A stretch of 64,000 bases of DNA from Cricetomys ansorgei (taxonomy: Eukaryota > Chordata > Mammalia > Rodentia > Nesomyidae), in NCBI GenBank assembly GCA_026225945.1, contig JAMJFZ010000114.1, positions 186,001 to 250,000 on the forward strand. Direction: 5' to 3'. The translations under genes and the position numbers were made by a program. The notes under the pieces were generated by a model. The model was not told the DNA's origin. It did not search any database and worked only from the letters and a program-made list of their open reading frames with translations. Positions 48,507 through 61,235 of the stretch are shown here, in pieces (the first letter of the stretch is position 1; each line of letters opens with the position of its first letter).

Positions 48507-48537
<31 letters not shown>
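48507..48537. repeat. (CA)n microsatellite
   Basis: CA dinucleotide run, about 480 bp from the previous one. Confidence 0.95.
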
Positions 48538-48538
<1 letters not shown>

Positions 48539-50522
48539 TATCTGTTTTACATCTTTAATTCATGATCCATTTTATTTGAATTTATTTTTATAATTGACTG
48601 ATTGCTGATACAGAAGCAATTTCAGGGTCGCATTTACCCTAAAGTTTTATCTTCATTGGTACTCTTTTATTTTTTCATGTATTTTTTTAATTAATTCTTA
48701 GAAATCATCACACAATTTGTTTCGATCCTATTCAGTGACTTGCTGTACTTTACAAAGGACAGAAAGGCCTGTGAAGCGGAGACCAGTCACCAGGGTCTGC
48801 AGACTTTGATCACTGTTGGAGAGCTGGAAAGGCCAGATGATCACTTGGCTGTCCTCTCTTTGAAGGGAACTTGCTGTTCAGTCACAGAGGTGGTCTAGAA
48901 TCACTTTTGATTCCGTCTTACTGGAGGCCAACTATGTGGGCTGCAGGCTGGTTAAGAGAGGTGGAGGTCAATGGAGAAGAACATGATGACCCTGTTACAA
49001 ACACGAGGAAGCTTTCCGTGTTCCCATGTAAGACATCTCTCCAATGTATGCCAAATAAATGAAAGTCCGGAATAATGTGTGAAGTCTGCTGGTTATATAG
49101 CGATGAGGGGAAAGGTGCATGTATGCTTACTTATAAATTGGAAGCCATTGGAAGAATTAATTAAAAACTATTAGAGTTGCCACAGAAGCATTGAGGATAG
49201 AAGACTTGCCTTTTTTATTCTTTGGTTTATAATTGATACACATTAATTACATGTAACGAGTTTCACTATGACAGTTTAATGTATGTCTACTTTATATTTC
49301 GGTCATGTTCACAGATACTGCTCTCTTGTATCACCTTCAAATTCCACAAGGCTTAGTCTACCTCTTGACTTCCTGCTTTCGTGTCTTTTGCCTTAATTGA
49401 CCTTTTTAATTTAGTGAGTTACATTAGAGTTGCTTACAGGGGCATTGTTGAGGGTTCTTTACAGGAGCATGGAGACCTTAGCAGTGTCCACAGCTCTGAG
49501 TAAAATGTCTCCCCTTCTCCTGACAACCAATGACTGCGTGTAAATCCTCTAAGGGAGGCCAGGCTTTGAGTCCCTCCAGTCCTCCATGGCTGGATGTTGG
49601 CCAGCTCAGTCTTGTGCAGGTAACCACAGTTTCTGTGAGCTCAAGGACAGAGGCTTTGAGTGAGTCCAATTGACCAGACACTAAAATAGAGACAAGATGA
49701 GTAGCTACACTGATTATGTGTCTCAGGATCTTCTGCTCAATAAACCTTCACCCTCTCTAAAAACTGCTTTATGTCTCCCAAATCTGACTAGGGTCTCTAT
49801 TCTGTGCCTACAAGGCCCTATAAATATCCCTCCAGATACAAGTCAGCACAGCTCCACATCCCTGGAGGCTCCTTGACCCCTTCCACTGACAATTTCCAAT
49901 GGGGAGGGCTTTGCAGATATGAAAAGAGCTTGTCTTCTTCTTTCTGGCTTCCAATAGTTGATTTTGCAGATTTGTGAAGACTGTGTATTATATCTGGCTT
50001 TTTTTTTCACTCCCCACCCCTATACTTGTTGCTATTGTCATCATGGTCTCCTGTTTTCATTGCTGTGTGGACATTACTAATTGTATCTGCCACTTATATT
50101 TCATCTGGAGACTGTGATGAGTCACACTACACAGAATGTTCTTTTACACTGTCTTAGTTGCACATGGGGCTTCCTTTCTGTTGAGTAGCTACCTGGGAGT
50201 GGCTTCTGGCCAATGGTGTTCCCAACTGAGATGGACCCTGCCCAGCTGGATGCTTTGAAGACAGAGGACATGTCTTTACAATTAAGTCTCTGTCGCCTAC
50301 CATCCTACCATAGAGCTTGGTGCAAGCTGCAAGCCAGTCCTTGATGTTGATTATCTTTCTTCAAGTTTCACATGCAACAGTAGCCAGTCTCTGCCTCTAG
50401 GGAATGCCATGATGCCTATCTATTTTTAGGTAGAAAAGAAAGATTATCCGGTACCTTCTGCCCACAGCCTAACTCAGTAGAGCAGATAAAGATACTCATT
50501 CCTGAGCGGCATTCTCCAAAAC

Positions 50523-50528
50523 TATAAA
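50523..50528 (+). promoter_or_regulatory. TATA-like box of the Spag11e/Bin1b promoter
   Basis: TATAAA lies about 105 bp upstream of the Spag11e start codon. Use is inferred from spacing. Confidence 0.55.
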
Positions 50529-50627
50529 GGTCCCATTTTCCTCCTTTCCCATCCAGCTCCCATCGATAATTAGTCACACTTGCTTTCCTGCACAGAAGGG
50601 CAGAGTGGACTGGGGGAGCCATAAAGC

Positions 50628-52089
50628 ATGAAGATCTTCTTACTCTTTGCCATTTTCTCCTGCTTAGTCCAAGAAAATGCAGGTAAACATCTTCTGGGTA
50701 GCCTCAGAGAAGACAAGACTCACATTTATGCTTGGGAACAGTGCTGAGGTGTGTCCGAATGTAGACTACGGGCACAGATCATGGACGGCTCTAGAGCTCG
50801 GGGCTGGATCACTTTCATCTTTATAATGAAGAGGGAGTTTTGAGAGAGGGGGGGGAGAATTGTAAGGTTTAGAGCACACGGCACACAAGCCTATATTCCC
50901 TGATACAGCTAGAAGGGTCTGATTGCAATCTGAGATAGTTTGCTCAGGACAAAATCCCAGTCATATATGTATGTAAGAGCTGGAAGGGGGAAAGCCTGGA
51001 GTCTGCAAACAGGGAGCCAAGCAGCAGAGAAAGTGCTAGGTTACTGCTATGTAGTGAATGCTTTGGGCTAGAGAAGTTATTCACACCTATGGCAATTTCC
51101 TAGCTTTTATAAACAATGTATTACATCCATGAGAAAATCAGATGTTGCCATTTCAATGAATTTTCCAATGAGAGAAAATGAGTTCCTAGGGGGGAAAAAA
51201 AAAATTGTAGTGAGTTATTATAAGAAAACATGAGTCTGGATCCTGGACCCTTTGTATTAGTACCTCTTCTGTCTTCTGTTGAGGTGAACTGCACCCACAT
51301 CCTTACGCCCCTGTCCCTTCTAAACTGATCAGCTCAAGGGACACAGCCTCATAGATCAGTTCCCATTTGAAGCTTGGCTATTGCAGGAGACCATTTTTCC
51401 AAACACGTAAGACCTGTGTTGTGTTGCTGTTGCTTTTAAATTCATGCTGTGGAGCATTGTTAAGAAGGTCCCCTTCTAAACCATCTCTTTCCAACAGCAT
51501 TGTTTTTATGGGGTCTCTAGCTGGTTACTTTTTACTTAGAAGGCCACACAGAAGTCATATTTTTATTTTTCTTCTTTATATTGTACTAATAAGAACAAAG
51601 ATCCAGCCACAAGCTGAGAGGCAGATCCATTTCTACTTTTTCTACAGCCTGAGACCTGTTTCCTGGTATTTCGTTCTGTTTTCTAAAATGTCATTGGTCT
51701 CCCCTGCTAACATACCTCTATCTCCGGGCGGCTGAAGAACTCCGATGTAAGAAGCTTCTCGGGGCCTGGAGTGGGCCAGGTGACCTCACACACAGTATGT
51801 CTTGCCATTCTCCTGATAACACCATGAGACATACATTCTCGCTCTTTAAATCTAGGGAGTGAAATCAGGACTTCGCTTTGTAATCATTCAGCTTAGCACT
51901 GGGCTGTGCTGGGTGTTCTTTAGCTCTCTGTCTGTTGGTTCCGCAGGGGACATCCCACCCGGAATCAGAGACACCATCTGCTTCATGCAACGTGGGCGCT
52001 GCAGACTGTTCATGTGTCGTTCCGGTGAGAAGTGGGGCGACATCTGCTCCGATCCCTGGAACAGATGCTGCATATCCAGTGCCGCTTGA
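50628..52089 (+). CDS. Spag11e: Spag11e / Bin1b beta-defensin-like epididymal protein (2 exons)
   Basis: Coding exons are 50628-50682 and 51947-52089, giving 65 residues. This is the second-promoter product of Spag11, known in rat as Bin1b, an epididymal antimicrobial protein implicated in sperm maturation. Exon 1 is a signal peptide (MKIFLLFAIFSCLVQENA) with donor GTAAAC in phase 1. Exon 2 follows acceptor TTGGTTCCGCAG and begins GDIPPGIRDTICFMQRG, the SPAG11E signature. Cysteine spacing is C-x6-C-x4-C-x9-C-x6-CC. The C-terminus ISSAA is shorter than the rat SSIKNR-type end as I recall it. The polyadenylation signal is at 52203. Exon 2 is also phase-compatible with the upstream Spag11 exon at 36772, which would give a fusion isoform. 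No defect is seen, unlike the upstream defensin exon. Confidence 0.95.
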
Positions 52090-52202
52090 AGCAGAAGATA
52101 GAAGACTCGGGGTGCAAGATCTGAGATCTGGGGTGCAAGAAGATAGAGACCTGGAAAAACCCCCAAAGGCTTCAGGGGATGTGTAGCTGATGGTGCCTGC
52201 TC

Positions 52203-52208
52203 AATAAA
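52203..52208 (+). promoter_or_regulatory. Polyadenylation signal of Spag11e
   Basis: AATAAA lies 114 bp after the Spag11e stop codon and is the likely end of all transcripts of this gene. Confidence 0.8.
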
Positions 52209-52819
52209 CACTTCTTGAGTCTAGCCCCAAGGCCAAGGTTTGATGAAAGGATTTTATTTTAAAACTCTTAATTTGCCATTTATTTTTAAGTGCGTTGAGG
52301 ATTTCGTCGTGTCTTGCTTCATTTCTCTACTTTGTCCTCTTCTTGTTGTTGTCAGAGGTAATACCTGCTGCCTTCTCGGGGACAGGGTAGAGCAGAAACC
52401 CAGCCCAGCTCCAAATGCTATTTTCGAAAGGACAGGAACGGCTGGTTTCCTGGCCTTGTGTTCTCCGAGGTACCCATCTTCCTAGCTAGCACTAGCTTCG
52501 CCCTCTAGCTCGGGTCACTGGGACACCCTGCTCCATTTCCAGAGCCTCCTGACATCGCAACACCAACACTTCCGTCAAATTTTATTGCCTTTGAACATTT
52601 ACTTTTCAGTTATCTCAACCAAGTAACACAATGGACTTGTCATCTTATAGAGAACGCAATAAGGTTTAAACATGGCCATTTCTAGGATTTAAGAAAGACG
52701 AAAAAAAAAAAAAATCTCAAGGCCAATAAAATTGCCCCAAGGCAGAATTTCATAAACAGGATTCCTGATATACCTGTAAGAGTCATCGTTCTGCTACTTT
52801 TATCTTTAAATATTTATGT

Positions 52820-53010
52820 TTGTTATTTTCTGTGTGGTATCTGTGTCTGTGTTTGTGGGGTTTTGTGTGTGTTGTGTGTGTGTATCTGTGTGGCATGTTT
52901 GTATGTGTGGCTTGTGTGTATATGGTATATAGGTGTGTATGTAAATGTTGTGTTTGTGTGTATGTCGTGTTTGTGTGTATACAGTGTGCTTGTGTGAGAC
53001 TGTATGGTGT
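52820..53010. repeat. GT-rich degenerate repeat
   Basis: Irregular TGTGTG/TATG repeats. The histidine/threonine-rich minus frames and Cys/Val-rich plus frames derive from it. Confidence 0.85.
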
Positions 53011-54065
53011 GTATGTGCACCCAATTCACGTCAAGTGTGCATGTGGAAATATGAAGACACCTTTTGGGAATGAGCTCTCTCCTTCCTCTGTGGGTTCTGG
53101 GGGTAGAACTCAGACCATCAGAATTGCACAGCCAGTGATTTTATTGACAGAACCACCTCCCAGAACCCATTGTGCTATTTTTAAAGAACATGTTTCTGAA
53201 CACTTGAAGCTCGGCAAGGCCCAGTGAATGGGATTTCCCAACACTGAGGGGTGTGACATTTGCTCTTCTCCACATTCTGTTCAGCTGTAGGGACAGCCAC
53301 CTTGTGGGGGCGCCACCCGAGAGGAATGAGCTAACTGCAGTGGGAGTGTAGAGGATCAAGGGAAATGTGCTGCTATACTAGAGACCAAGTGCCAAGCTTT
53401 CTCTAGATTAACAGATAAAATCCCTTGTTCCCAGGATTCTGTTTACTACTTGAATCTAGTTTGCTTATGAACCAGCTGAACCTACTCCAGGGTTCCTGCC
53501 CAAGTTCCCAACCCAAGTTACAGTGAACATTTGGCATCCTAGCTTTGGTCTTTCTCCAGCCTCTTCTCAACACACTCATTAAACTCTTTCTACCCTGAGT
53601 ATAACCCCGGGGACAGCGTAGAGGGAGCCTCCCTCAGACACCCCCACGGAGAGTGGAATACATCCTCCTTACCCGTGCGAATGCCTGTCTGGGAAGAGTG
53701 CTGACTCTGGGTTCAGCCTCTGCTCTGAGGTGATGGAACGTCTTCCCATGAGCAGGAAGAGTCACCTCCCCAAACTCAACAGATCTATCTCAGCAATAAA
53801 TGGCTTGAAGTGGCAACCAGTGTGCTGAGGCGAGAGCAGGGTAGCAGGGGCCTGGCTCCACCCTTTTCACAGAGTGCGACACCGTACACCCGTACCGCAT
53901 GCTCCTGGCCTATACTTCTCAAGTTTAGATGGAGGAGCTGGGCTAGATACCTAGTCTGAGGCCCTAGCACAGCACGCCACCATCTGCTGGGCGCAGAATT
54001 ACAATTTCTTGGTGGTCCTGGGTGGGGTTCTCTACCAAGTGATGAGAATTCACCTTCTGTCTCAG

Positions 54066-54440
54066 AGTTTCTCTTGCTGCATTGAAACACCGTGACCAGA
54101 TAACAAGCTGGGGAGGAAAGGGTTTATTTGGCTTACACTTCCACATTGTAGTCCATCAAGGAAGAAAGCCAGGACAGGAACTCAAACTGGGCTGGAACCT
54201 GGATGCAGGAGCTGATGCAGAGGCCACGGAGGGGTGCTTCTTACTGGCTTGCTTCCCCTGGCTTGCTCAGCCTGCTTTCTTATAGAACCCAGGACCACCA
54301 GCCCACAATGGAACCACCCACAATGAGCTGGGCCCTCCCCTGTCAATCACTAATTAATAAAATGCCTTTCAGATGGATCTTAAGGAGGCATTTTCTCAGT
54401 CATGGTTCCCTCCTCTTAGATGACCCTAGCTTGTGTTGAG
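54066..54440 (+). repeat. Common rodent interspersed repeat (family not named)
   Basis: The text 'aaagggtttatttggcttac', 'gatgcaggagctgatgcaga', 'tgctcagcctgctttcttat' and 'tgaccctagcttgtgttgag' is a sequence I recognise as widely dispersed in rodent genomes. I am not sure of the family. The open frames here belong to it. Confidence 0.5.
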
Positions 54441-54626
54441 TGGATACCTTCTTCCCACCAGGCTGTCAGGTGACAGCCTAAACACAGAGCAAGAACAACC
54501 AAGGGCCAGTCCAGACAGATTGTATAAATCCCCATTGTATACTCACAACGTAGAATACCTTTATCACTGTATAATATGTTTTAAAGTGCATTTCAAGTTG
54601 TTTATTATATTTTAGAACATTTTTCA

Positions 54627-54784
54627 TGTAGTTCAGGCTAGCCTGGAACGTCTGATCTCCCTGTGTTCATCAATGGAGTGCTGGGTTTACAAGTGTGCGC
54701 CACCACACTGGGGTTATTCAGTACTGGACATGTGCTCAGTCCTCAGCATGCTGGGTAAGCCTTCTACCGACTGAACCCCAGTCC
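54627..54784 (-). repeat. B4-like SINE (B1 plus ID), reverse
   Basis: Reversed B1 ('caggctagcctggaacgtct', 'gtgtgcgccaccacactggg') is followed by a reversed ID-like end ('tctaccgactgaaccccagt'). Confidence 0.75.
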
Positions 54785-56492
54785 AAGCCCTGTGTAATAA
54801 TCTGGAGCTGGAAACTGGACCAACAGTGTAGGAATACCCTTTAACAGAGATGCAAAACTTCTTTGAAAGAGTGTTTGCGCATTTCAGATATGGAAGAGAA
54901 GAAGTACCTACAGCCTCTCCTACCTGCTGGAAACTGAGGTTTTGACAGACAACTCTGAAGTGACAGTTGGTAGGAAAGAATGAGAGGTTCCCCCAGGGAA
55001 TCTTCAGCCGGGTCTTAGATCCAATCTAATACTTATAACCCATGAAAGATGCCTCTGGAGTCTGAAGGGATCGATTTAGAGGTACTCATGAGTGCCAAAA
55101 ACAGCATTAATTTTTCACCTCTATTCTATACATTTTCTCATAGTATTAAATGAAAGTATTTTGGGTCCTGAACACACTGGGCTTAGTATATCAATGCTGA
55201 TTGTTTTTCAAGGCCGACAGAAGGGCCACGCGTCTATACCAATATCTACCACAAGAGGGCGCGCCGCCATTGCTAATGCCTTAAATTTTGTTTTGTTTTG
55301 AATTTTTATTTTATTTTCCCCAATGAAGTTGGTCTCATGGTTGAGAAAAATCCCCTGGGATTGCCGCAGGATTCGGAATTAACAGCACTTCTAGTCTGAT
55401 TTTTTTGGTACTAACTAGTGTTTCCTTCTCTGCCCTGCACAAGGTAGCCATTCACTCTATGGAGTAGAAATGAATTCAGTTCCAACTGATCCATCAGGAT
55501 GTTTATTTAAAGCATCTGTGAATCTGCTGTTCTGGTGTAGAGTTCAGCCAAAGCTGCAGATAACAGATTGAGAGCCCGCCTGTGTCCTGAGTCCTGCCCT
55601 GGTCTCCGGTGGCTGTGACCCCAGCAGCCAGGAGGCTGGTCCATGGCAACAGGAGCCAAGAGTTCAGAGCCAGCTCAGCACAGGGTCTGTGGGCTCTTAC
55701 CAGCCCTGGCCAGCAGCAGAGCTGTGTGGCACAGATGCCTCCTTAGAGGGATTATAGCAGACCCTGGAAACTTCGTAGCTGTGCATGCAAGCAGAGGTCA
55801 GTTATAGCCTTCACTGTAGCTGCCCTCAAGACCGACACATTTTCTTCTGAGATTTACCTACCCTGTTCCTGTGCCAGGCCCTTGCAGTAGTGGTCAGAGC
55901 AGCTGAGAAGTGTTATGGATATATGTAGTTGAGTCTGGCGGGGCCCCTCTATTGACCCCAAAAGCAGCTGAGATGCTCCTGGTTGGGGTGTGGGACATGA
56001 GGCTGCTCCTTAGAAGTAGGAAGACCAGGCTTTACGTAGTCAGCATTGTCAAATCCTCAGAGCTTGCGTGAGAGGTTCCGTTAACCTCACTTACCTCTAC
56101 CTCTAGCTCCGGCTCTGGCTTCCTCTCCTGCGATGACCCAGTAAGCTGTAAGGAGAGGTGCTCTCTTGCTGTTCACACACTTGTCAGATGCGGCCTTCAC
56201 AGTCACCCTTCTCTGTCCCTCTCCCCACACCACTGCTAAGCAGGGTCGGTTGCTTTGTCTCCTTGTTCCTTGTGCCCTTCTGGGCATCCCTGTTACAGGA
56301 CACGGCCTTCTGGTCCCGGGTGGCTATAGAGTCGGGTGGTTATAAACTCACACATTTATACTTAACTAACCAAGCAAGAAAATAAATGTGAATTACGTGA
56401 ATCGATTAATCCAAATCTCAAACACAGGCTTCCTCGGATACTCTACAGGTATTTTTTGTTTTGTTTTTTTTTCTCAACTATGGGCTGGTGCG

Positions 56493-56540
56493 TGTGTGCG
56501 TGTGCGTGTGTGTGTGCGTATGTGTGTGTGTGTGTGTGTG
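56493..56540. repeat. (GT)n/(GC) microsatellite
   Basis: GTGTGTGCGTGT-type run. Confidence 0.9.
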
Positions 56541-57063
56541 TAGCAACGCCCTTAGCACATCTGAGGTCCAGACTGTCTTCTGCCTCAGTCTCTCCCAAGT
56601 TGGCTGTATTCTTCTCCTCTTCTCTTCTAGCTCCAGCCAGAACGTTGGGATGGGGTTCTTCTTTGCTCTCCCCTCAGTGGGGCTCAGTACCCAATCCACT
56701 TCCCGGGGAGCAAGTGGGATTTGCAGAGCACGGCTCACACCCACGGGAGGTGGTGTGACAGAGGGCACGGGAAGGACTACAGGGCACACTTGAATCCTGA
56801 GCCTCTGCCTGGGACACCTGCTTCCCACAGTGTCACACAGCACCCTCTGCCCATCCACCAGAGTTCCAGACGAGAAGGGGACCTGGGAGGTCACTGAGTA
56901 AAACTGTTCTCTCTGAGCTAAAATTCCTGAGTCTCTGTCTTGAGCCCTCGTAGGCTGTATAGAAGACTCCCCGCCCCCGTAATGTAGGTGTGAGTCTTGC
57001 AGCTGTTGATTATGAATGACTATGAATGCAACTTAGTGAAAGGTAGTTTTGCTGAGTTTCGTT

Positions 57064-57214
57064 TCTGGGGAGAGGTATGGCAGCATTTTGCTATGTAGCT
57101 CAGGCTGGCCCACTACTTACTGTATGGCCCGGGATGACCTTGAACTCACTCATGATCTTTCTGCTTCAGCCTCTGGCTTGCTGTAATTACAAACCTGCGC
57201 CACCATGTTCAGGC
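57064..57214 (-). repeat. B1-like SINE, reverse
   Basis: 'tatgtagctcaggctggccc', 'gatgaccttgaactcactca' and 'gcgccaccatgttcaggc' give the reversed B1 order. Confidence 0.8.
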
Positions 57215-57522
57215 TAAGGTTAGAGTATTGGATTGAACGCGTGGGTGAATCACTTTTCTATCTAACGGTTAGAGTTTCTTATTTCAAATAAGACACAGTG
57301 AGTGCTTGTGATTGTCTTACACGCATAAATATGAGTATCATAAAGTTACAGCGATTCACATTTGCACAGGGTCATTCTCTGCACCAGTGCAATCTTAGAT
57401 TTTTAAGCCACAATGAGTGAACTAGTCCCTCATGCAAGCGCCATGTCTGTGACCTCTGAAAGTCAGCTGACCACTCTAGACTCAGTCAGCCAGCTCCCCC
57501 TCAGCTCTTAGAACCCTTAGAT

Positions 57523-57740
57523 CACTAGTCTTCAACCTGCAGGTCACGACCCCTTTGGGGTCAAATGACCTTTTCACAGAGGTCACCTAAGACCATCCTA
57601 CATCTCAGATACATCGTGATTCATAACAGAGGCAAAATTAGTTATGAAGAAGCAATAAAAATAATTGTATAATTGGGGGTCACCACAACATGAGGAACTA
57701 TATTAGAGGGTTGCAGCATTAAGAAGGTTGAGAACCACAG
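57523..57740. mobile_element. URR1-like non-autonomous hAT DNA transposon
   Basis: A 218-bp element with imperfect terminal inverted repeats (left CACTAGTCTTCAACCT; reversed right end CTGTGGTTCTCAACCT) and GGTCACGACCCCTTTGGGG internal text typical of rodent URR1. It is flanked by a perfect 8-bp duplication CCTTAGAT at 57515-57522 and 57741-57748, as expected for hAT elements. Confidence 0.9.
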
Positions 57741-59064
57741 CCTTAGATAAACATAAAGACTTAAGGGTCCATCCCATCATCTGTCCCCAATGGTGGCTTA
57801 CTACCATGCAATCTCACTCATTAATAATGCTATGTTGGGAGAGATTACCACATTAGCCCTACCAGACACTTCTTCAAACCAAATCCTACCTCATAATGCT
57901 GAGATGCAATCATCCCTCATATCTCTCTTGGAGCCAGGAGGTGATAGACGGGTGAGATACACACTTATACAACAAGAAACTCAAAGCGCTCCCTCTGGGA
58001 ACCAGAAGCTGGACACTTTACCAGCAATGTCAAAACAGCTCAAAGGGTCAAGATTCCTTATTTGGAACTGCGTTCAGAATCCCCACCACATAACATGCCT
58101 TCAAAGGTCATGCATAGAAGGTGGTTCAGGAGGACCGTACATTTCTCTTCCAAAGGAATTCGGGACTCTGAAAGTTCAGAGGGCTACCCTCAGTGCTCTG
58201 CCACTTCCCTCACCCTAGGGAGAAACAAATCTTTATCACAGTCCACAGACAACGAACGGATCTCTAAAGTCCTGACTCATCAGGTGTCCGGAGGCCAGGC
58301 GAACGAGCCAGGTCACCAAGCTTCCTCCTGTGAGATGCTCGGGGTCTATTAGATCACACTAGATTACAGGTGGCTCCACAGGTGACCCCGCTGGAGGTTG
58401 TCATGAATCTCACCTGCTTGGAAACGTGCTTCCTCCAGCTGAGTCTGAGAATTCACAAGGAATGTTCTTCCCATTGGCGGGGCAGCCAGGGGTTGGTAGT
58501 TTCTATATGACACACAGGGAGACAACTCAGGGGACAAAAATCATCAGCGTATCTGGCTCAAGACATTGTGAAACCCAGATCAGTTCTACCCAGCTTCCAG
58601 GTGCAGATGAATTCCGGCAGGAATGCCCGAAAGACCAGGCAGCCTTCCAAGGCACACCCGGCTGCAGCCTTGTGTCGCCGTGACAAAACACTGGGGATAA
58701 TTAGCTTTTGTACATTATTTTTTAATTAGCATGTGGGTTTTCATTATGACATTTTTGGACAAAGTGTATGTTAGTGATTCTCTCCTCTCCTCTCCCCGCC
58801 CCCTGATTCCCCCTTGTAACTGCCCTCTTAGTGTCTCCTCCTCCTTCACATCCCATGTGTCCCTTTGACAACCTCATCCTTCCTCGTAACCTATACTTAT
58901 TCTCTTGGTCCCTTTTTCTGGTTTTAGCTGCTAGAGGGAAACATAAGGAGTACACCCAAGAGAATCAGCCTTTAAAGAGAAAGGGGCTATTTGGACTCAC
59001 ACATTCGTAAGTCCTCTGACCTGAGGCTTTGATATTTTGGATCCTATTGTAAGAGACAACTTGG

Positions 59065-59205
59065 AAGAGGAGGGGAGGAGAGGAAGAGGACAGAGAAAAA
59101 GAGAAGAGGAGGAGGAAGAGAGGAATAGGAGGAATAGGATAAAGAGGAAGAGGAAGAGGAGGAAGAGGAGGGAGAGGAGGGAGAGGAGGAGGAGAAAGGA
59201 GAAGC
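59065..59205. repeat. (GGA)n-rich polypurine tract
   Basis: About 140 bp of nearly pure purines on the plus strand. Minus-strand poly-Ser/Pro frames are artefacts of it. Confidence 0.9.
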
Positions 59206-59867
59206 AATGAGGACCGCCACAGTCTCCTCAGAGGCATGACTCCCATGGTAAGAACTTCTCATTAGGCTCTATTTCCCAACGGGTCCACTATCTCCTGACA
59301 GCATCACTCTGGGCACTGGGCCTTCAGGACATTCCACCTCTGAGGTGGGAAGCACTAATTACTTGTGGCTTATCTAAACCACTTTCTGTTCCAGTTTCTG
59401 TGTTAAGCGCTTCCCACAAACATACATGTACATGTCCACAGTACGGATAAGACGCCTAAGTTCTGAATTTCAGACATATGAAGTCACCCACAGACACAGA
59501 GCGTCTCTACAAGGAAGCTCAGTTCTAATCCTTCAGGAGTCAGCAGAGACGTTTACATGTTGAAATCGATTTAACACACCTCATATTTTGAATGCAGCAT
59601 ACTAGTTTATTTATGTATTGTCTACTGTTGTGATAACAGTGGCAGAGCTGAGTAGCTGTAAGTCACATGTGACAATAAAGCTTAAAATATTTAGCTCTTT
59701 GCAGAGAGAAAAAAGCCATAACTTGAGGTATGTGATTCATAACTGGGCGGGCTTGCTGGTGCTCAGTAGATATAAATCAGTCAGCAGATTACCTACAGTT
59801 TCTGTATGTTTAAGAGAAGAATCCAAGTTTAAATCTCACTGCTGCTGGACAGAATACATTGTCATAC

Positions 59868-59870
<3 letters not shown>

Positions 59871-59901
<31 letters not shown>
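59871..59901. repeat. (CA)n microsatellite
   Basis: CA run followed by an A-rich stretch. Confidence 0.95.
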
Positions 59902-59902
<1 letters not shown>

Positions 59903-61089
59903 AAAAAAAAGGAAGACATATGCCTATGACCCTGAGGAAGCCAATGGCGGGATTAGATGGGCTCCTAGTCCAACACTGTCTCTTAAAGCATATTCTTCTT
60001 ATCGAATAAAATTTAGGGATTATGGTGTCTGTGCACAATGTTCCTCCTCCTGTCCAGATCTTCCTTAAGAGTTGGTGGTCATGAGAATCATTATGGGCAC
60101 ACATGAGTGGAAGCCTGTGAACTGTGAAATATGTCTCACATATGTGCATGGTTCTGAGGAACAGGTTGTCATTATGTAGATTCTAGAGACAGAGAAATGG
60201 ATGGGAGCATGGGTTAGGAAGTCAAGCAGGACTGTGCAGCTCATGAAGCAGCAGAAAGGGAGGAAAGCAGCTCTTCCGTCTCCCTTTGGTGGGTGTATGT
60301 GGAAGGACATTGAGACTTCTACCATACTTTGGGAGTTTCTAGATTTGCAAGGCTGGCAATGAGCCTGGAAAGTGACCTCAAGGTATTCCAGAGCAAGAGC
60401 CAAGGGTCTTCTGTCCTATCTTGGAAGAAAATAGGGGCCAGAAAGAAAAAATAGTGGCCCATGAACATGGGAGAGACTTTTCTGTTGCAGCCTGCCAATA
60501 GGCGCATTAGCAACTGACTTTAACCCAGACTCTCCATGCTCACTCAGAAGCCTGTTCTCCCTGACCTGTGAGCTTTCAAAGAGGACTTGAGCCCTCTTTT
60601 TTTGTTTGTAAGACTATATTTGAAGACACAAAAGAACTAGAACACAGACCGTCTGGTATATGCCTGCCACAGGAACTGAGCCAATGGGAACACAGGCAAG
60701 AACACGGTCACTTTGTCTGTCTCATGTCTTGGGGATTCCCTAAGTATCTGTCTTGGCAGTTATGTCTAAATTCCCCAACATGGCCTCTGAGACTCCTTGT
60801 GTCAAACTTGCTGAGCTCAGCTAGCTATTCCCATGGAAAGCTTTAATCAGCTCAAGATTTCTTAACTTTCATACCATTTATTTCCCAGATTTTGTGCCCC
60901 TGTTTCCCATGCCCAGTGCATTTCTAAACTTTACAATGCATTGGCCAGGCACCCTCTTTAACCTCCTCCCTCAGTGGCTGGTCTATACCTAAAGCAGCCA
61001 TCTGTCATCTGGCCCAGCTGCCAGCCACCCAGAACACCCAGAGTTGCCTGTCTTCTTACATCCTAAGCTGTGAGTCTATTTTATACAGT

Positions 61090-61235
61090 TTGAAAGAAGA
61101 AAGAAAGGGAATGAGAGAAGGAGGAGATGGAAGGAAGGGAGGGAAGGAGGGAAGGAGGGAGGAAGGAAAGAAGGAAGGAAAAGGGAGCAAGGGAATCAGA
61201 GAGGGGATGAGAAGGAAAGAAGAAAGGGTAGGAGT
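61090..61235. repeat. (GGAA)n/(GGGA)n polypurine tract
   Basis: Purine-only repeats of GGAAGGGA type. Low-complexity Lys/Glu/Gly frames arise from it. Confidence 0.9.

Larger units (their letters stand above)
38167..50522. other. Large interval inside Spag11 between the two promoters
   Basis: About 12 kb with no exon I can firmly support. A phase-compatible but unproven exon-like frame is at 43761-44017. Contents include (CA)n tracts (41798-41932, 47976-48030, 48507-48537), a reversed B1 at about 42077-42231, a reversed B3 at about 44792-45009, an 18-bp minisatellite at about 45573-45628, and a reversed B4-like element at about 48033-48257. The isoform A-type terminal exon known in human was not found by eye. 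Confidence 0.5.

Noticed and set aside
52806..53227. Cys-rich plus and His/Thr-rich minus frames
   Set aside because: Derived from a degenerate GT repeat.
57790..58352. Two overlapping plus frames of 142 and 96 codons
   Set aside because: No domain, signal peptide or splice pattern; I could not tell repeat from unique DNA.
59044..59262. Poly-Ser/Pro minus frames
   Set aside because: Translation of a GGA polypurine tract.
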